Both the position numbers and the translations under genes were made by a program. Below the pieces are notes generated by a model, which was not told the DNA's origin, ran no database searches, and was given only the letters and a program-made list of their open reading frames with translations. A stretch of 5,866 bases of DNA from Bacteroidales bacterium (GTDB lineage: Bacteria; Bacteroidota; Bacteroidia; Bacteroidales; JAAUTT01): NCBI GenBank assembly GCA_012031335.1, contig JAAUTT010000327.1, positions 1 to 5,866 of the forward strand, read 5' to 3'. Below are positions 1 through 5,797 of this stretch, piece by piece (position 1 is the first letter of the stretch; every line of letters starts with the position of its first letter).

Positions 1-1
1 T

Positions 2-610
2 GCCTTTCATCACTATGGAGGCGATTTGGAAGCGATGAGTCTTGTTCATCTGGCAAGGCCCGATAAAAACATTTATTTTTCGGAACAAATGATAACTGAA
101 AAGCCAAATAGTCCCGAGATTAACATAGTAAATCCGGTAAAACGAATGGTCATCGGAACAACCCGGAACTGGAGCCGTAACATGATTTTATGGAATCTTG
201 CCGCTGATTCGTTAAATGATCCCCATACGGACAACGGGGGTTGTTCAATGTGTCAGGGAGCCATTACCATTGATGGAAATAAAGTTTCACGGAATGTTGC
301 TTATTATACGGTTGCTCATGCCTCAAAATTTGTACTTCCGGGTTCAATTCGCATTTATTCAACCAACAGAGGCGATCAAACAGCTTACTTATATGAAGAC
401 GAACAAAGGCCCGGGGTATTCAGGACAGCACTTGTTGAAAACACACAGGTATTGCCCAATGTTGCCTTTAAAACCCCTGAGGGTAAAATTGTTTTGATTG
501 TTGTGAATGATACATTTAATGAAAGAGGGTTTAAAATAATGTATAAAGGGGAGTTTGCCGGAATTGAATTGTCTCCGGGTTCGGTTGGAACGTATGTGTG
601 GGAGGAATGA
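2..610 (+). CDS. Glycoside hydrolase family 30 enzyme, C-terminal part (5' end outside window)
   Basis: The frame is open from the first bases of the window to a TGA at 608-610, so only the last 202 residues are present and the true start lies upstream. The segment YFSEQ (Glu codon 83-85) matches the strand that carries the catalytic nucleophile in GH30 retaining glycosidases (human glucocerebrosidase has FASEAC at this place). It is followed by the family's typical order: TRNWSRNMILWNLAAD, a GGCSMCQG segment, an ID-G-V-N-YY-AHASKFVLPGS-RI stretch, and then the C-terminal beta-sandwich ending SPGSVGTYVWEE. The family includes beta-glucosidases, glucosylceramidases and beta-1,6-glucanases that act on exported or extracellular glycans, usually as secreted proteins in Bacteroidota. 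Substrate cannot be told from this fragment, and the signal peptide and acid/base Glu are outside the window. No frameshift or damage is visible in the part present. Confidence 0.9.
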   Translation, partial: AFHHYGGDLEAMSLVHLARPDKNIYFSEQMITEKPNSPEINIVNPVKRMVIGTTRNWSRNMILWNLAADSLNDPHTDNGGCSMCQGAITIDGNKVSRNVAYYTVAHASKFVLPGSIRIYSTNRGDQTAYLYEDEQRPGVFRTALVENTQVLPNVAFKTPEGKIVLIVVNDTFNERGFKIMYKGEFAGIELSPGSVGTYVWEE

Positions 611-644
611 TAGTTTAGGGCAGAACGAAAGACATGAAAAACGG

Positions 645-844
645 AATCATTTGCTATTGCACGAATGACCAACCATTACCAACAGTATGCCACAAACACC
701 GTATACCATCTCATTATCAGCTTCTTTGAAAAATAAAAAACAGGTTAACGGTTTTGAGTGTCGTTATTTTAGCTAAATTGACTTTTGATAAAAACAAGGG
801 TTACGATATAAAAATAAACCAAAGATGGTTTATGGAAATGTTTG
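645..844 (+). repeat. About 200-bp dispersed repeat, copy A (upstream of lipoprotein gene)
   Basis: This stretch aligns along its whole length with 1658-1860 in the same orientation. By hand count there are roughly 20 substitutions and a few 1-3 base indels, so identity is in the mid-to-high 80s per cent. The best conserved block is around 660-760 (for example GCACGAATGACCAACCATTA). Similarity starts at AATCATT and fades a little after a conserved palindrome, about 21 bp before the ATG of the lipoprotein gene. I find no long ORF, no terminal inverted repeats and no target duplication, so this is not a recognisable IS. It could be a shared upstream regulatory region, the non-coding part of a gene cassette, or a degraded mobile element. 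Confidence 0.85.
815..832. promoter_or_regulatory. 18-bp palindrome at the 3' end of repeat copy A
   Basis: Arms TAAACCA and TGGTTTA are perfect inverted repeats around a 4-base spacer (aaga), 33 bp before the ATG at 866. The same arms occur at the same place in repeat copy B, where the spacer differs (atgt) and lets the arms extend by one pair. Position and symmetry would suit an operator or a 5'-leader hairpin. Function is inferred only from position and conservation. Confidence 0.4.
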
Positions 845-865
845 AAGTCATTTAAAATTATAAAT

Positions 866-1426
866 ATGAAAACAAAGCTAATTTTCTACACATTACTTGT
901 AATAATGAGTAGTTGTAAAAATGTAGCGGTTCATGATAACAATATTTCTGTTGCAATTCATTTTATTGATGCTTTTTATTCTTTTAATAAGGATAGTTTG
1001 ATGTCCATATTGTCGAAGACTGATATGTTGTCAAAAAGAAGCATTTTGTATTATCAAGGTTGGGCGGAGTGTGGCAACTATGAAATATTGAATCGTAATG
1101 ATTGTATTGAAAAAAATGATTCTCTTGTATTATGCCCGATTACTGTAGAAGATGATTTAATTGGAGCTCTTAAAATTGATTTTAATACCACAGATACCTT
1201 TCATTTAACCATTATCGATGGTAAAATACGGGATGTTCAAATATCTTCAAACGACCCTGATATGTATTTTGAAGCTAAAGAATGGGTAAATCAAAACCTT
1301 CCGGAACTTATTGAAAAGCCATGTGAAGGTATTTGGAAAGATGGAACAACACCATGTGAGTGCGTCAAAGCAATGGTTGAAGGATTTACTGAATTTATCA
1401 CTAATAGAAATCCTTCAATAAAATAG
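866..1426 (+). CDS. Predicted lipoprotein, possibly NTF2/SnoaL-like fold
   Basis: The 186-residue product starts at ATG 866. A TTG at 842 is in frame, but starting there would put eight residues before the signal peptide and lies in the edge of the upstream repeat. Residues 1-17 (MKTKLIFYTLLVIMSSC) form a lipoprotein signal peptide: a basic start, a hydrophobic core and Cys17 in a relaxed lipobox as accepted in Bacteroidota. Envelope location is therefore likely. The mature part is small, with an early IHFIDAFYSF helix, the segment YYQGWAECGNYEILN, and a beta-rich middle (TDTFHLTIIDGKIRDVQ). This order resembles NTF2/SnoaL-like (DUF4440-type) proteins, but that is an impression rather than a firm match. 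It has six further cysteines (69, 80, 90, 153, 164, 166), the last three spaced C-x10-C-x-C. No partner gene is adjacent. It may be transcribed alone from within the upstream repeat. No clear terminator follows. Confidence 0.75.
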   Translation: MKTKLIFYTLLVIMSSCKNVAVHDNNISVAIHFIDAFYSFNKDSLMSILSKTDMLSKRSILYYQGWAECGNYEILNRNDCIEKNDSLVLCPITVEDDLIGALKIDFNTTDTFHLTIIDGKIRDVQISSNDPDMYFEAKEWVNQNLPELIEKPCEGIWKDGTTPCECVKAMVEGFTEFITNRNPSIK

Positions 1427-1490
1427 TCACAAATTATCATACTGAAAAGTTAAAAAAATGAATAAAAACGGCTTCTAACACATAGCCCCA

Positions 1491-1510
1491 TCAATCAGGA
1501 AGTTGATTGA
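1491..1510. repeat. Small inverted repeat TCAATC/GATTGA
   Basis: TCAATC (1491-1496) and GATTGA (1505-1510) are perfect inverted repeats separated by 8 bases. The right arm overlaps the first of the two 24-bp direct repeats. The second direct repeat keeps the GATTGA arm but not its partner, so the hairpin exists only once. Confidence 0.5.
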
Positions 1511-1564
1511 CAGCCTCTGACTTTTATTGTGATCAAACGGGAACTTGATTGACAGCCCCTGACT
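1499..1564 (+). repeat. Pair of 24-bp direct repeats, period 42 bp
   Basis: The units lie at 1499-1522 and 1541-1564. Each reads GAA(G/C)TTGATTGACAGCC, then (T/C)CTGACT, so 22 of 24 positions agree. The 18 bases between them are not repeated. Two units are too few and too unevenly spaced to be a CRISPR array. They might be paired protein-binding sites or remnants of an element end. Confidence 0.65.
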
Positions 1565-1657
1565 AAAACAGGATGTGAACCGGTTTTAAAAATACTTCAT
1601 TCCTCCCGAACAGGACACATGTAAATACAATAAGGGTTGATTGGTGTTGGCAGAAAA

Positions 1658-1860
1658 AATCATTGGCTCTTGCACGAATGACCAACCATTACTAACAGTA
1701 TGCCGCAAACACCGTATTCCATCTCATTCTCAGCTTCTTTGAAAATAAAAAACAGGTTACCGGTTTTGACGTGTCGTTATTTTTGTTAAATTGGCTGTTG
1801 AAAAAAAAACAAGGTTGCGATATAATAAAAATAAACCAATGTTGGTTTATGGGGACGTTG
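1658..1860 (+). repeat. About 200-bp dispersed repeat, copy B (upstream of 158-residue gene)
   Basis: This is the direct-orientation partner of 645-844, ending about 26 bp before the ATG of the next gene. Differences from copy A are scattered substitutions and short indels, mainly in A- or T-runs. TATTTTTG at about 1778-1785 fits the Bacteroidota -7 consensus TAnnTTTG, but copy A reads TATTTTAG there and no -33 element sits at the usual distance, so I do not call a promoter. Confidence 0.85.
1832..1849. promoter_or_regulatory. 18-bp palindrome at the 3' end of repeat copy B
   Basis: TAAACCAA and TTGGTTTA are perfect 8-bp arms around TG, 37 bp before the ATG at 1887. The outer seven pairs are identical to those of the copy A palindrome, while flanking and spacer bases differ. 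This is compatible with an operator for a dimeric regulator or an RNA hairpin in the leader. No direct evidence separates these. Confidence 0.4.
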
Positions 1861-1886
1861 TGTGCCATATTAAGAAAACGCTACAA

Positions 1887-2363
1887 ATGAAAATTGAACT
1901 TGATACTAATGAAATTATACCCTTTGAAGATTTTGAACTTAATTGGAGATGGGATGATATTCATAATCCTGATATTTCAACTGTAGACAAGGGACAGATT
2001 AAACCTTTAAGTGTCCAAGAATCAAGGCGGATTAATAAAATCATTGGATATTTTGAGCTGGAAAGCAATTTATACAGTTCATTTGAGCCCTCTGATTGGA
2101 TTTTAGCAAGTTCAGAAACATTGGACTCAATTGAAAAATTTTCGAATGACTTTAAAAAATTGACTCAGGATTTTAATGAGAACCTTTTTATTTCATGGAA
2201 TAGTACGACTTGTATTTATACGACAAAGGATATTTTTATAAAATATTGGGATGATTTCTGTTATCCAAGTTCAGATGACGTTACAATAATTTCTGAATTG
2301 ACAAATTGGGTGTATTTTTATAAACATTTTGAAGTTGGACGATTTTGGAAAAGAGAGAAATAA
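1887..2363 (+). CDS. Unrecognised 158-residue soluble protein
   Basis: The frame ends at TAA 2361-2363 and could open at a TTG at 1791, but that start lies inside the ~200-bp repeat and would give a basic, low-complexity extension encoded by repeat sequence. ATG 1887, just after the repeat, is the better start. The product begins MKIELDTNEIIPFEDFELNW. It has no signal peptide or membrane segment and is rich in acidic and aromatic residues, with Trp in ELNWRWDD, SDWIL, FISWNS, KYWDDF and TNWVYFYKHFEVGRFW. I do not recognise the family. Small acidic single-domain proteins of this look, alone beside mobile DNA, are often immunity-type or other accessory proteins, but nothing here proves that. 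The gene is preceded by the same repeat as the unrelated lipoprotein gene, and a group II intron remnant on the other strand starts 12 bp after its stop. Confidence 0.7.
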   Translation: MKIELDTNEIIPFEDFELNWRWDDIHNPDISTVDKGQIKPLSVQESRRINKIIGYFELESNLYSSFEPSDWILASSETLDSIEKFSNDFKKLTQDFNENLFISWNSTTCIYTTKDIFIKYWDDFCYPSSDDVTIISELTNWVYFYKHFEVGRFWKREK

Positions 2364-2378
2364 ATACGGCACACAATC

Positions 2379-2422
2379 GAGTAGACTGTCCCATCAGCGG
2401 TAGCTGATGGGAAGAGCCTCTC
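2379..2422 (-). ncRNA. Group II intron domain VI with bulged branch-point A
   Basis: On the minus strand GAGAG (2422-2418) pairs with CT-A-CTC (2384-2379), leaving one unpaired A (complement of 2382) as the expected lariat branch point, 7 nt from the proposed 3' splice site. The apex is a perfect 10-bp stem, TCCCATCAGC with GCTGATGGGA (2412-2389), closed by a 4-base loop. The stem, the bulged A and its distance to the end match group II domain VI. Confidence 0.8.
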
Positions 2423-3136
2423 ACACCACTGTACGTACGGGTCTCGTATACAGCGGTTCATTAAGATGTGGGGCGACTTTTTCGTAATACGATAACATGG
2501 CTTCATATCCCCTTTTGCGTAATTTAGCGATCGTAATTGTTGTTCCCAGTATAGGGCTTTGGGCGATAGCCCAGCCTCCCATGCGAGAACGGCTCCATTG
2601 ATATGCCATCTCGATTTCCACACCAAGGCGGATAAGGTTCTTCCTTTTCCGTTCGGGCTTTTTCCAGTTATGCCATATACAATACCTTAAACGGTTGCGA
2701 ACCCATCCGTCAATGTCTTTTAGTTTGCCTTGTATACTTGCCATACGGAAGTAATTAAGCCATCCTTCAGATGTCTCTTTGATTTTCCGGATACGCTCGT
2801 CGAAGGTCATAGGTGTGGTTTTGCGTGTGATGGTTTTCATTTTCTCTCTGATAGATTTCCAGCTTTTCGCACTTACTACCAACTGGTATTTGCCTTTCTC
2901 ACCTTTTACATAAGTGGGTACAAAGCTGTAACCAAGTATTGTAAAGTTAACGGGTTTGCGGATGCCGCTTTTCTCCCTGTTGATGGGTAACCTTAGTTTG
3001 TCCCGAAGGAACATAAAAATGTTATTTCCAATCTTACGGGCAGAATGCTCGCTTTTGGTATAAATACTAAAATCGTCGGCATAGCGGACATAGCGAAGTC
3101 CCTGTTTCTCCATTTCTTTGTCCAATTCATTTAACA
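2421..3136 (-). pseudogene. ltrA: Group II intron reverse transcriptase/maturase, 5'-truncated
   Basis: About 238 residues of an intron-encoded protein remain. They begin at LNELDKEMEKQG, which in intact LtrA-type proteins directly follows the SPLLSNI(M) segment. The YADD polymerase active site (codons 3083-3072) and the palm/thumb sequence follow. Next comes a full maturase X domain (GWLNYFRM, WVRNRLRYCIWHNWKKPERKRKN, the WAIAQSPIL block). There is no HNH endonuclease after it. The stop TGA (2423-2421) lies just past domain V, so the last dozen residues (EPLYTRPVRTVV) are encoded by domain V itself. The N-terminal fingers and RT motifs 1-4 are missing. The frame runs on into the IS terminus with no sensible start (a TTG at 3152), so a functional protein is very unlikely. 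Whole proteins of this type have roughly 400-600 residues. Confidence 0.9.
2425..2457 (-). ncRNA. Group II intron domain V (catalytic hairpin)
   Basis: The minus strand folds as ACCGCTGTA, TACG, loop AGACC, CGTA, 2-nt bulge CG, TACAGTGGT. The lower stem has nine pairs including one G-U, the upper has four, and the dinucleotide bulge sits where domain V always carries it. Aligned from the bulge, the catalytic triad reads CGC with a G-U wobble in the middle, where many group II introns have AGC. The hairpin itself looks intact. Confidence 0.85.
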
Positions 3137-3162
3137 GTAAGCATTCGGTCAAGCACAGGTTG
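3137..3162 (+). repeat. IS66 terminal inverted repeat, tnpC-side end
   Basis: It reads GTAAGCATTCGGTCAAGCAC and six more bases. Aligned with the complement of 5771-5797 it matches at 21 of 27 columns, with one base missing after GTAA. The boundary is supported independently because recognisable reverse transcriptase coding sequence starts at 3136 on the minus strand. Confidence 0.85.
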
Positions 3163-3257
3163 ATCTCAAAAAATATTGTGGTTATATTTCTGAAGAAAAT
3201 ACAATTTTTGGAGTTCTTTGAAGTATTGTGGATTAGTCCAACCTTTTTCTAATGTTT

Positions 3258-3273
3258 TCCAATAATTATTGGA
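3258..3273. repeat. 16-bp perfect palindrome across the tnpC stop codon
   Basis: TCCAATAATTATTGGA is perfectly self-complementary and contains the TAA stop of tnpC (3268-3266). It is AT-rich with no loop and no following U-run on the minus strand, so it is a poor classical terminator. It may simply be chance or a weak transcript end. Confidence 0.35.
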
Positions 3274-4960
3274 CTTTTGTGGGGGTTTCCTCAGGTTTTT
3301 GCGACGCTTTCCAGTTATGGGGCAGGAGTTCTGCAAGATCTTTGCTGTAATCCTGGTTATAATACGGTATTCTTGTCAGCACATCGGTGAGCCACCTGCG
3401 GGGGTTCACATCCGAGGCAATGCAGCATCCCAAAAGCGAGTACATTATGGCTGCATTTTCTGCTGCATCATGGTTACCGCAAAAGAGATAATTTTTCCTG
3501 CCAAGGGCTAATGGCCTAATTGTGTTTTCTACAAGGTTATTATCGATGCGGTAACGACCGTCGAGGTGGTAGCGCGATAACCTGTGGAACAGGGAGTAAG
3601 TGTATCGTAGAGCTTTGCTCATCCTGCCACCAGGCAATGCTTTTGGGTGGTAACTTAAGATCCATTTTTCAAAAGCGCACATAACCGGGTAAGCAAGCCT
3701 TGCTCTGAGTTCGGCCCGGCCCTCATAACTTAGCTCCTGGTCATCGGCCATAGTTTCGACCTTGTAAATGAGTCCGATTTGTTCCAGGGCATATTCAGCT
3801 CCGGATTTATCTTCCGCTACCGCATCCGAGAACTTTCTCCGGGCATGTGCCCAGCAACCAAGCAGCAACACGCCTTTTTTGTTCTCGTATATGGAATAGG
3901 CTTCATACCCGTCAGTTTGTATTGCACCCCGGAATGGATAAAGTAGTTCGGTTACAACTTTTTGGGCCCTTGAGCCTTTGTCGTAATGAAAAACATCAGG
4001 TTTTCCATTACTGCCCTCACCACCCAAAGGTATGATTTGACTGTCTTGTGCTTCTCATTGTCGATCACCGGAACGGTGGTTTCGTCTACCTGTATATAGT
4101 CGGTGGCAAGTACCAGTTCCTTTAACCTGAGGTACAATGCCCTGAGCAAATCGCTACACCCTACAAACCAGTCGTTTATAGTTGATGCCGGTATCTTAAC
4201 GCCTTCCATTTTGAACATGGCTATCTGCCTGTGAAAAGGAAGGTGGTACATGTACTTGTTCATTATAAGTTCTGCAAGCAGACTGGCATCAGCATTAGCG
4301 CGCGGAAGTGGCAAAAGTGGCAGCGGAGCTGTTTTGATATTTTTAGCCTTTGTTGCATCCGTATTGGTTTCTTGCAAAATCTGAAGTTCCTTTTTTAAGG
4401 CATAGATATAACGGACAATGCGGCGTACAAACATTTTCGCCCGGCTTGCTTTCCAATATCTCGGTTACTTCTTCGCCTATGCGTTCCCAGTTTTGGTCAA
4501 TACCTTCGGGTTCTATAATTTCTGTTTCGCGGCGAAGATGCTCGGGGAGTGGCAGCCTGACGGGATGTTTTTTTGCTCGTTCCGCTTTTTTACGGTTGTA
4601 GGTGATTATTTCCTGTTCGGCAGCTTTTATGGCTTCCTTCTCCTGGGGCAGGGTTTCTATCCCTTCAAAATCGATCTTGCGCTGGGCCGGATCGGCAGGT
4701 ATGAACTTTTCGCTCGATGGCTTCCAAAACTTACGCCTGTACCAGGCCAATTGATCGGTCAGCTTCTTTATCAACTGGTCCTTTTCTTTGATTAAAACGT
4801 CCTTTTTTTCAATAGTTTCCTGATATTGTGCATTGCGCTTTTCGGCCTGATCAAGTGCCCCGCCATCCACCTGGCGTAACATGGAGAGTTCCTGGTAAAG
4901 CTCATCGCGTTCCAGCAGGAGTTTCTCTATCAGTGCATCTTTATCAGTTGTGTTGTCCAC
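3266..4960 (-). pseudogene. tnpC: IS66 DDE transposase TnpC, two compensating frameshifts
   Basis: This is the catalytic transposase of IS66 elements. Read across both shifts it would have about 564 residues. GTG 4960 is the first possible start after an in-frame stop. The N-terminal ~70 residues form a coiled-coil, leucine-zipper-like region. HPVRLPLPEHL and the WERIGEEVTEILESKPGE segment follow. The frame is then lost at a run of four A's (4437-4434), where three would continue into MFVRRIVR. It is lost again at a run of five T's (3993-3989), where six would give NLMFFHYDKGSRAQK. The second shift restores the original frame. The catalytic triad is complete: Asp in YIQVDET (codon 4086-4084), Asp in IQTDGYEAY (3913-3911) and Glu in NNLVENTIRP (3529-3527). 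The zinc-finger cysteines of many IS66 transposases are absent, as in Bacteroidota members. The shifts could be real decay, homopolymer sequencing errors or, less likely, programmed slippage. Confidence 0.9.
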
Positions 4961-5025
4961 GGGTTGCCTCGCATTTTGTTATGGGTTAAAGGTAACAACA
5001 AAAATTGAGATGTCAAACTGTTTAA

Positions 5026-5388
5026 TTATTTGAATGACAGGTTTTTATTAACATTTTTATGGAGTTTTCCACACCCTGTTTTTACGCTTTCGACCATGGT
5101 AATCAAATCGGACCAGTTTATGGTTATGGAGGTTGTGTTTTCATCGTATGGGGGCAGCTTAAACCGTCCCGATTCCAGTTTTTTATGATATATAACCAAA
5201 CCGGCATATTCCATGTGCAGGATTTTCATCACGTTTTGGTTTCGGTTCATAAAGATGAAAACTCCGCCCTCTCGTACATTCTGGTTCATGGAGGATGCAA
5301 CAATGCCCGAAAGGGTGAAAAAGCTTTTTCGCATGTCTACTGGCAGTGGATACAAGTAATACTTCAGTGAGTTGTGGAGATGAAACAT
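5026..5388 (-). CDS. tnpB: IS66 accessory protein TnpB (Orf2)
   Basis: The 120-residue product begins at ATG 5388, five bases after the tnpA stop, so the two are probably translated together. It has the family's signatures in order: YYLYPLPVDMRKSF-LSGIV at residues 10-30, GGVFIFMNRNQNVMKILHME at 41-60, then AGLVIYHKKLESGRFKLP. Length is normal (family about 110-120). IS66 TnpB is required with TnpA and TnpC for transposition of the complete elements, but its biochemical role is not settled. The gene looks intact and is separated from the tnpC GTG by 65 bp. It should not be confused with the RNA-guided TnpB nucleases of IS200/IS605, which share only the name. Confidence 0.95.
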   Translation of the reverse strand: MFHLHNSLKYYLYPLPVDMRKSFFTLSGIVASSMNQNVREGGVFIFMNRNQNVMKILHMEYAGLVIYHKKLESGRFKLPPYDENTTSITINWSDLITMVESVKTGCGKLHKNVNKNLSFK

Positions 5389-5393
5389 GGCAA

Positions 5394-5729
5394 TCAGTCT
5401 AACAGGTTAATAAGCGCTTTTAGGTGCAAAAGATCGAGATCCTTTTTAACCCGAAGTTCAACCCCGTTAGGATACCCTATTTCTAATATGCATTCATCTG
5501 GCAGGTTATTTTCTTGTCTGATTGGATTTGTATTTGCTCCGGCGGCCAATATGGAAGCGTTTCTGACCTCAATTGGTATAAATCGTTTTCCATTATTGTT
5601 GCGAAGTTTCTTTTTCCAGTTATAAAATGTCGCCCGGGCTATACCCTCGTTGGAACAAAAATCGTTCACCGTTAATCCCGATTTCTTATGCCTTTCCAGA
5701 ATGGCTAAAATTTTAGACTCGTCTCTCAT
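5394..5729 (-). CDS. tnpA: IS66 protein TnpA (Orf1), helix-turn-helix
   Basis: The frame is open upstream beyond the IS end, but ATG 5729 is chosen because it gives the usual Orf1 N-terminus (MRDESKILAILERHKKSGLT) and lies 68 bp inside the element. The product has 111 residues. Residues 1-45 form a transposase-type helix-turn-helix with the hallmark ARATFYNWKKK. Residues 82-110 (LEIGYPNGVELRVKKDLD and on) match the C-terminal block of IS66 Orf1. It is thought to bind DNA and assist TnpC. The gene is intact and first in the minus-strand operon. Upstream, CCGGAAAA occurs twice (5740-5747 and 5756-5763), possibly a binding site pair, and no strong Shine-Dalgarno is seen. Confidence 0.92.
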   Translation of the reverse strand: MRDESKILAILERHKKSGLTVNDFCSNEGIARATFYNWKKKLRNNNGKRFIPIEVRNASILAAGANTNPIRQENNLPDECILEIGYPNGVELRVKKDLDLLHLKALINLLD

Positions 5730-5770
5730 AGAATTTTTGCCGGAAAAATAGCCTACCGGAAAATTATTTA

Positions 5771-5797
5771 CAAGACGTGCGTGACCGGATGCGTTAC
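5771..5797 (-). repeat. IS66 terminal inverted repeat, tnpA-side end
   Basis: The minus strand reads GTAACGCATCCGGTCACGCA and seven more bases, the inverted partner of 3137-3162 with one extra C after GTAA and five mismatches. Agreement over GCAT, CGGTCA and GCAC at matching distances from both GTAA tips is what fixes this end. A nearer GTAA at 5771-5768 does not align with the other terminus. Confidence 0.85.

Larger units (their letters stand above)
1427..1657. other. Intergenic stretch without a gene, holding short repeats
   Basis: I find no ORF worth reporting in any frame between the lipoprotein stop codon and repeat copy B. The stretch holds a small hairpin and a pair of 24-bp direct repeats (annotated separately). 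A weaker echo, GGTTGATTGGTGTTGG at 1635-1650, shares only the GTTGATTG core with them. The hairpin stem is only 6 bp and no T-run follows it, so I do not call a terminator. Confidence 0.6.
2376..3136 (-). mobile_element. Group II intron, 3' fragment (5' part lost at an IS66 junction)
   Basis: On the minus strand this holds the end of an intron-encoded reverse transcriptase/maturase, then domain V, domain VI and the 3' splice site. The 3' end is placed at 2376 because the sequence ends GAT, the AY end expected of these introns, 7 nt after the bulged A. The 5' boundary is the IS66 terminus at 3137. Everything upstream (domains I-III, the first RT motifs and the start of the ORF) is missing, and it is not found on the other side of the IS. 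The remnant cannot self-splice without domain I. The intron 3' end lies in a short spacer after the stop codon of a gene on the opposite strand, so the insertion need not have harmed that gene. Confidence 0.9.
3137..5797 (-). mobile_element. IS66-family insertion sequence, 2661 bp, tnpC frameshifted
   Basis: The element is bounded by imperfect inverted repeats starting GTAA at each end and carries the classical IS66 trio in order tnpA, tnpB, tnpC on the minus strand. The length is normal for the family (about 2.5-2.7 kb). IS66 elements normally make an 8-bp target duplication, but the flanks here are ATTTAACA (3129-3136) and CCTTCAGG (5798-5805). The junctions are therefore not those of a simple insertion. 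With tnpC broken by two indels, the copy probably cannot move by itself, though ends and accessory genes look usable in trans. Confidence 0.93.

Noticed and set aside
666..737. Possible IS200/RAYT-type transposase remnant in the repeat (frame MTNHYQQYATNTVYHLI)
   Set aside because: Resemblance is faint. Copy B has a stop after five codons, the differences are not biased to silent positions, and no catalytic motif is present.
687..776. Short 29-codon ORF (MPQTPYTIS...) kept at the same place and length in both repeat copies (also 1700-1789)
   Set aside because: Two indels put the middle of the two copies in different frames, so the protein sequence is not conserved. No ribosome binding site is evident.
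1499..1564. CRISPR array
   Set aside because: There are only two units, with one 18-bp gap, and no cas genes or further repeats.
1764..1785. Bacteroidota promoter (TTTTGAC ... TATTTTTG) in repeat copy B
   Set aside because: The -7-like box fits TAnnTTTG, but the upstream TTTG is only about 10 bp away instead of about 20, and copy A lacks the full box.
2318..2626. 102-codon minus-strand ORF overlapping the RT end
   Set aside because: It is an out-of-frame shadow of the RT gene and of the opposite-strand 158-residue gene, and it reads through intron domains V and VI.
4418..4795. 125-codon plus-strand ORF inside tnpC
   Set aside because: It is the antisense shadow of clearly recognisable TnpC coding sequence. 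The same applies to the plus-strand frames at 3269-3511, 3847-4035, 4350-4601, 5059-5370 and 5374-5625.
5768..5771. IS66 end at the nearer GTAA (minus strand)
   Set aside because: Sequence inward from it does not align with the other terminus, whereas the GTAA at 5797-5794 does.
5777..5797. GTGCGTGACCGG on the plus strand as the 5' end (GTGCG) of a second group II intron
   Set aside because: The same bases are the IS66 terminal inverted repeat, aligning with 3137-3162. The GTGCG match is explained by that and no further intron structure could be confirmed.
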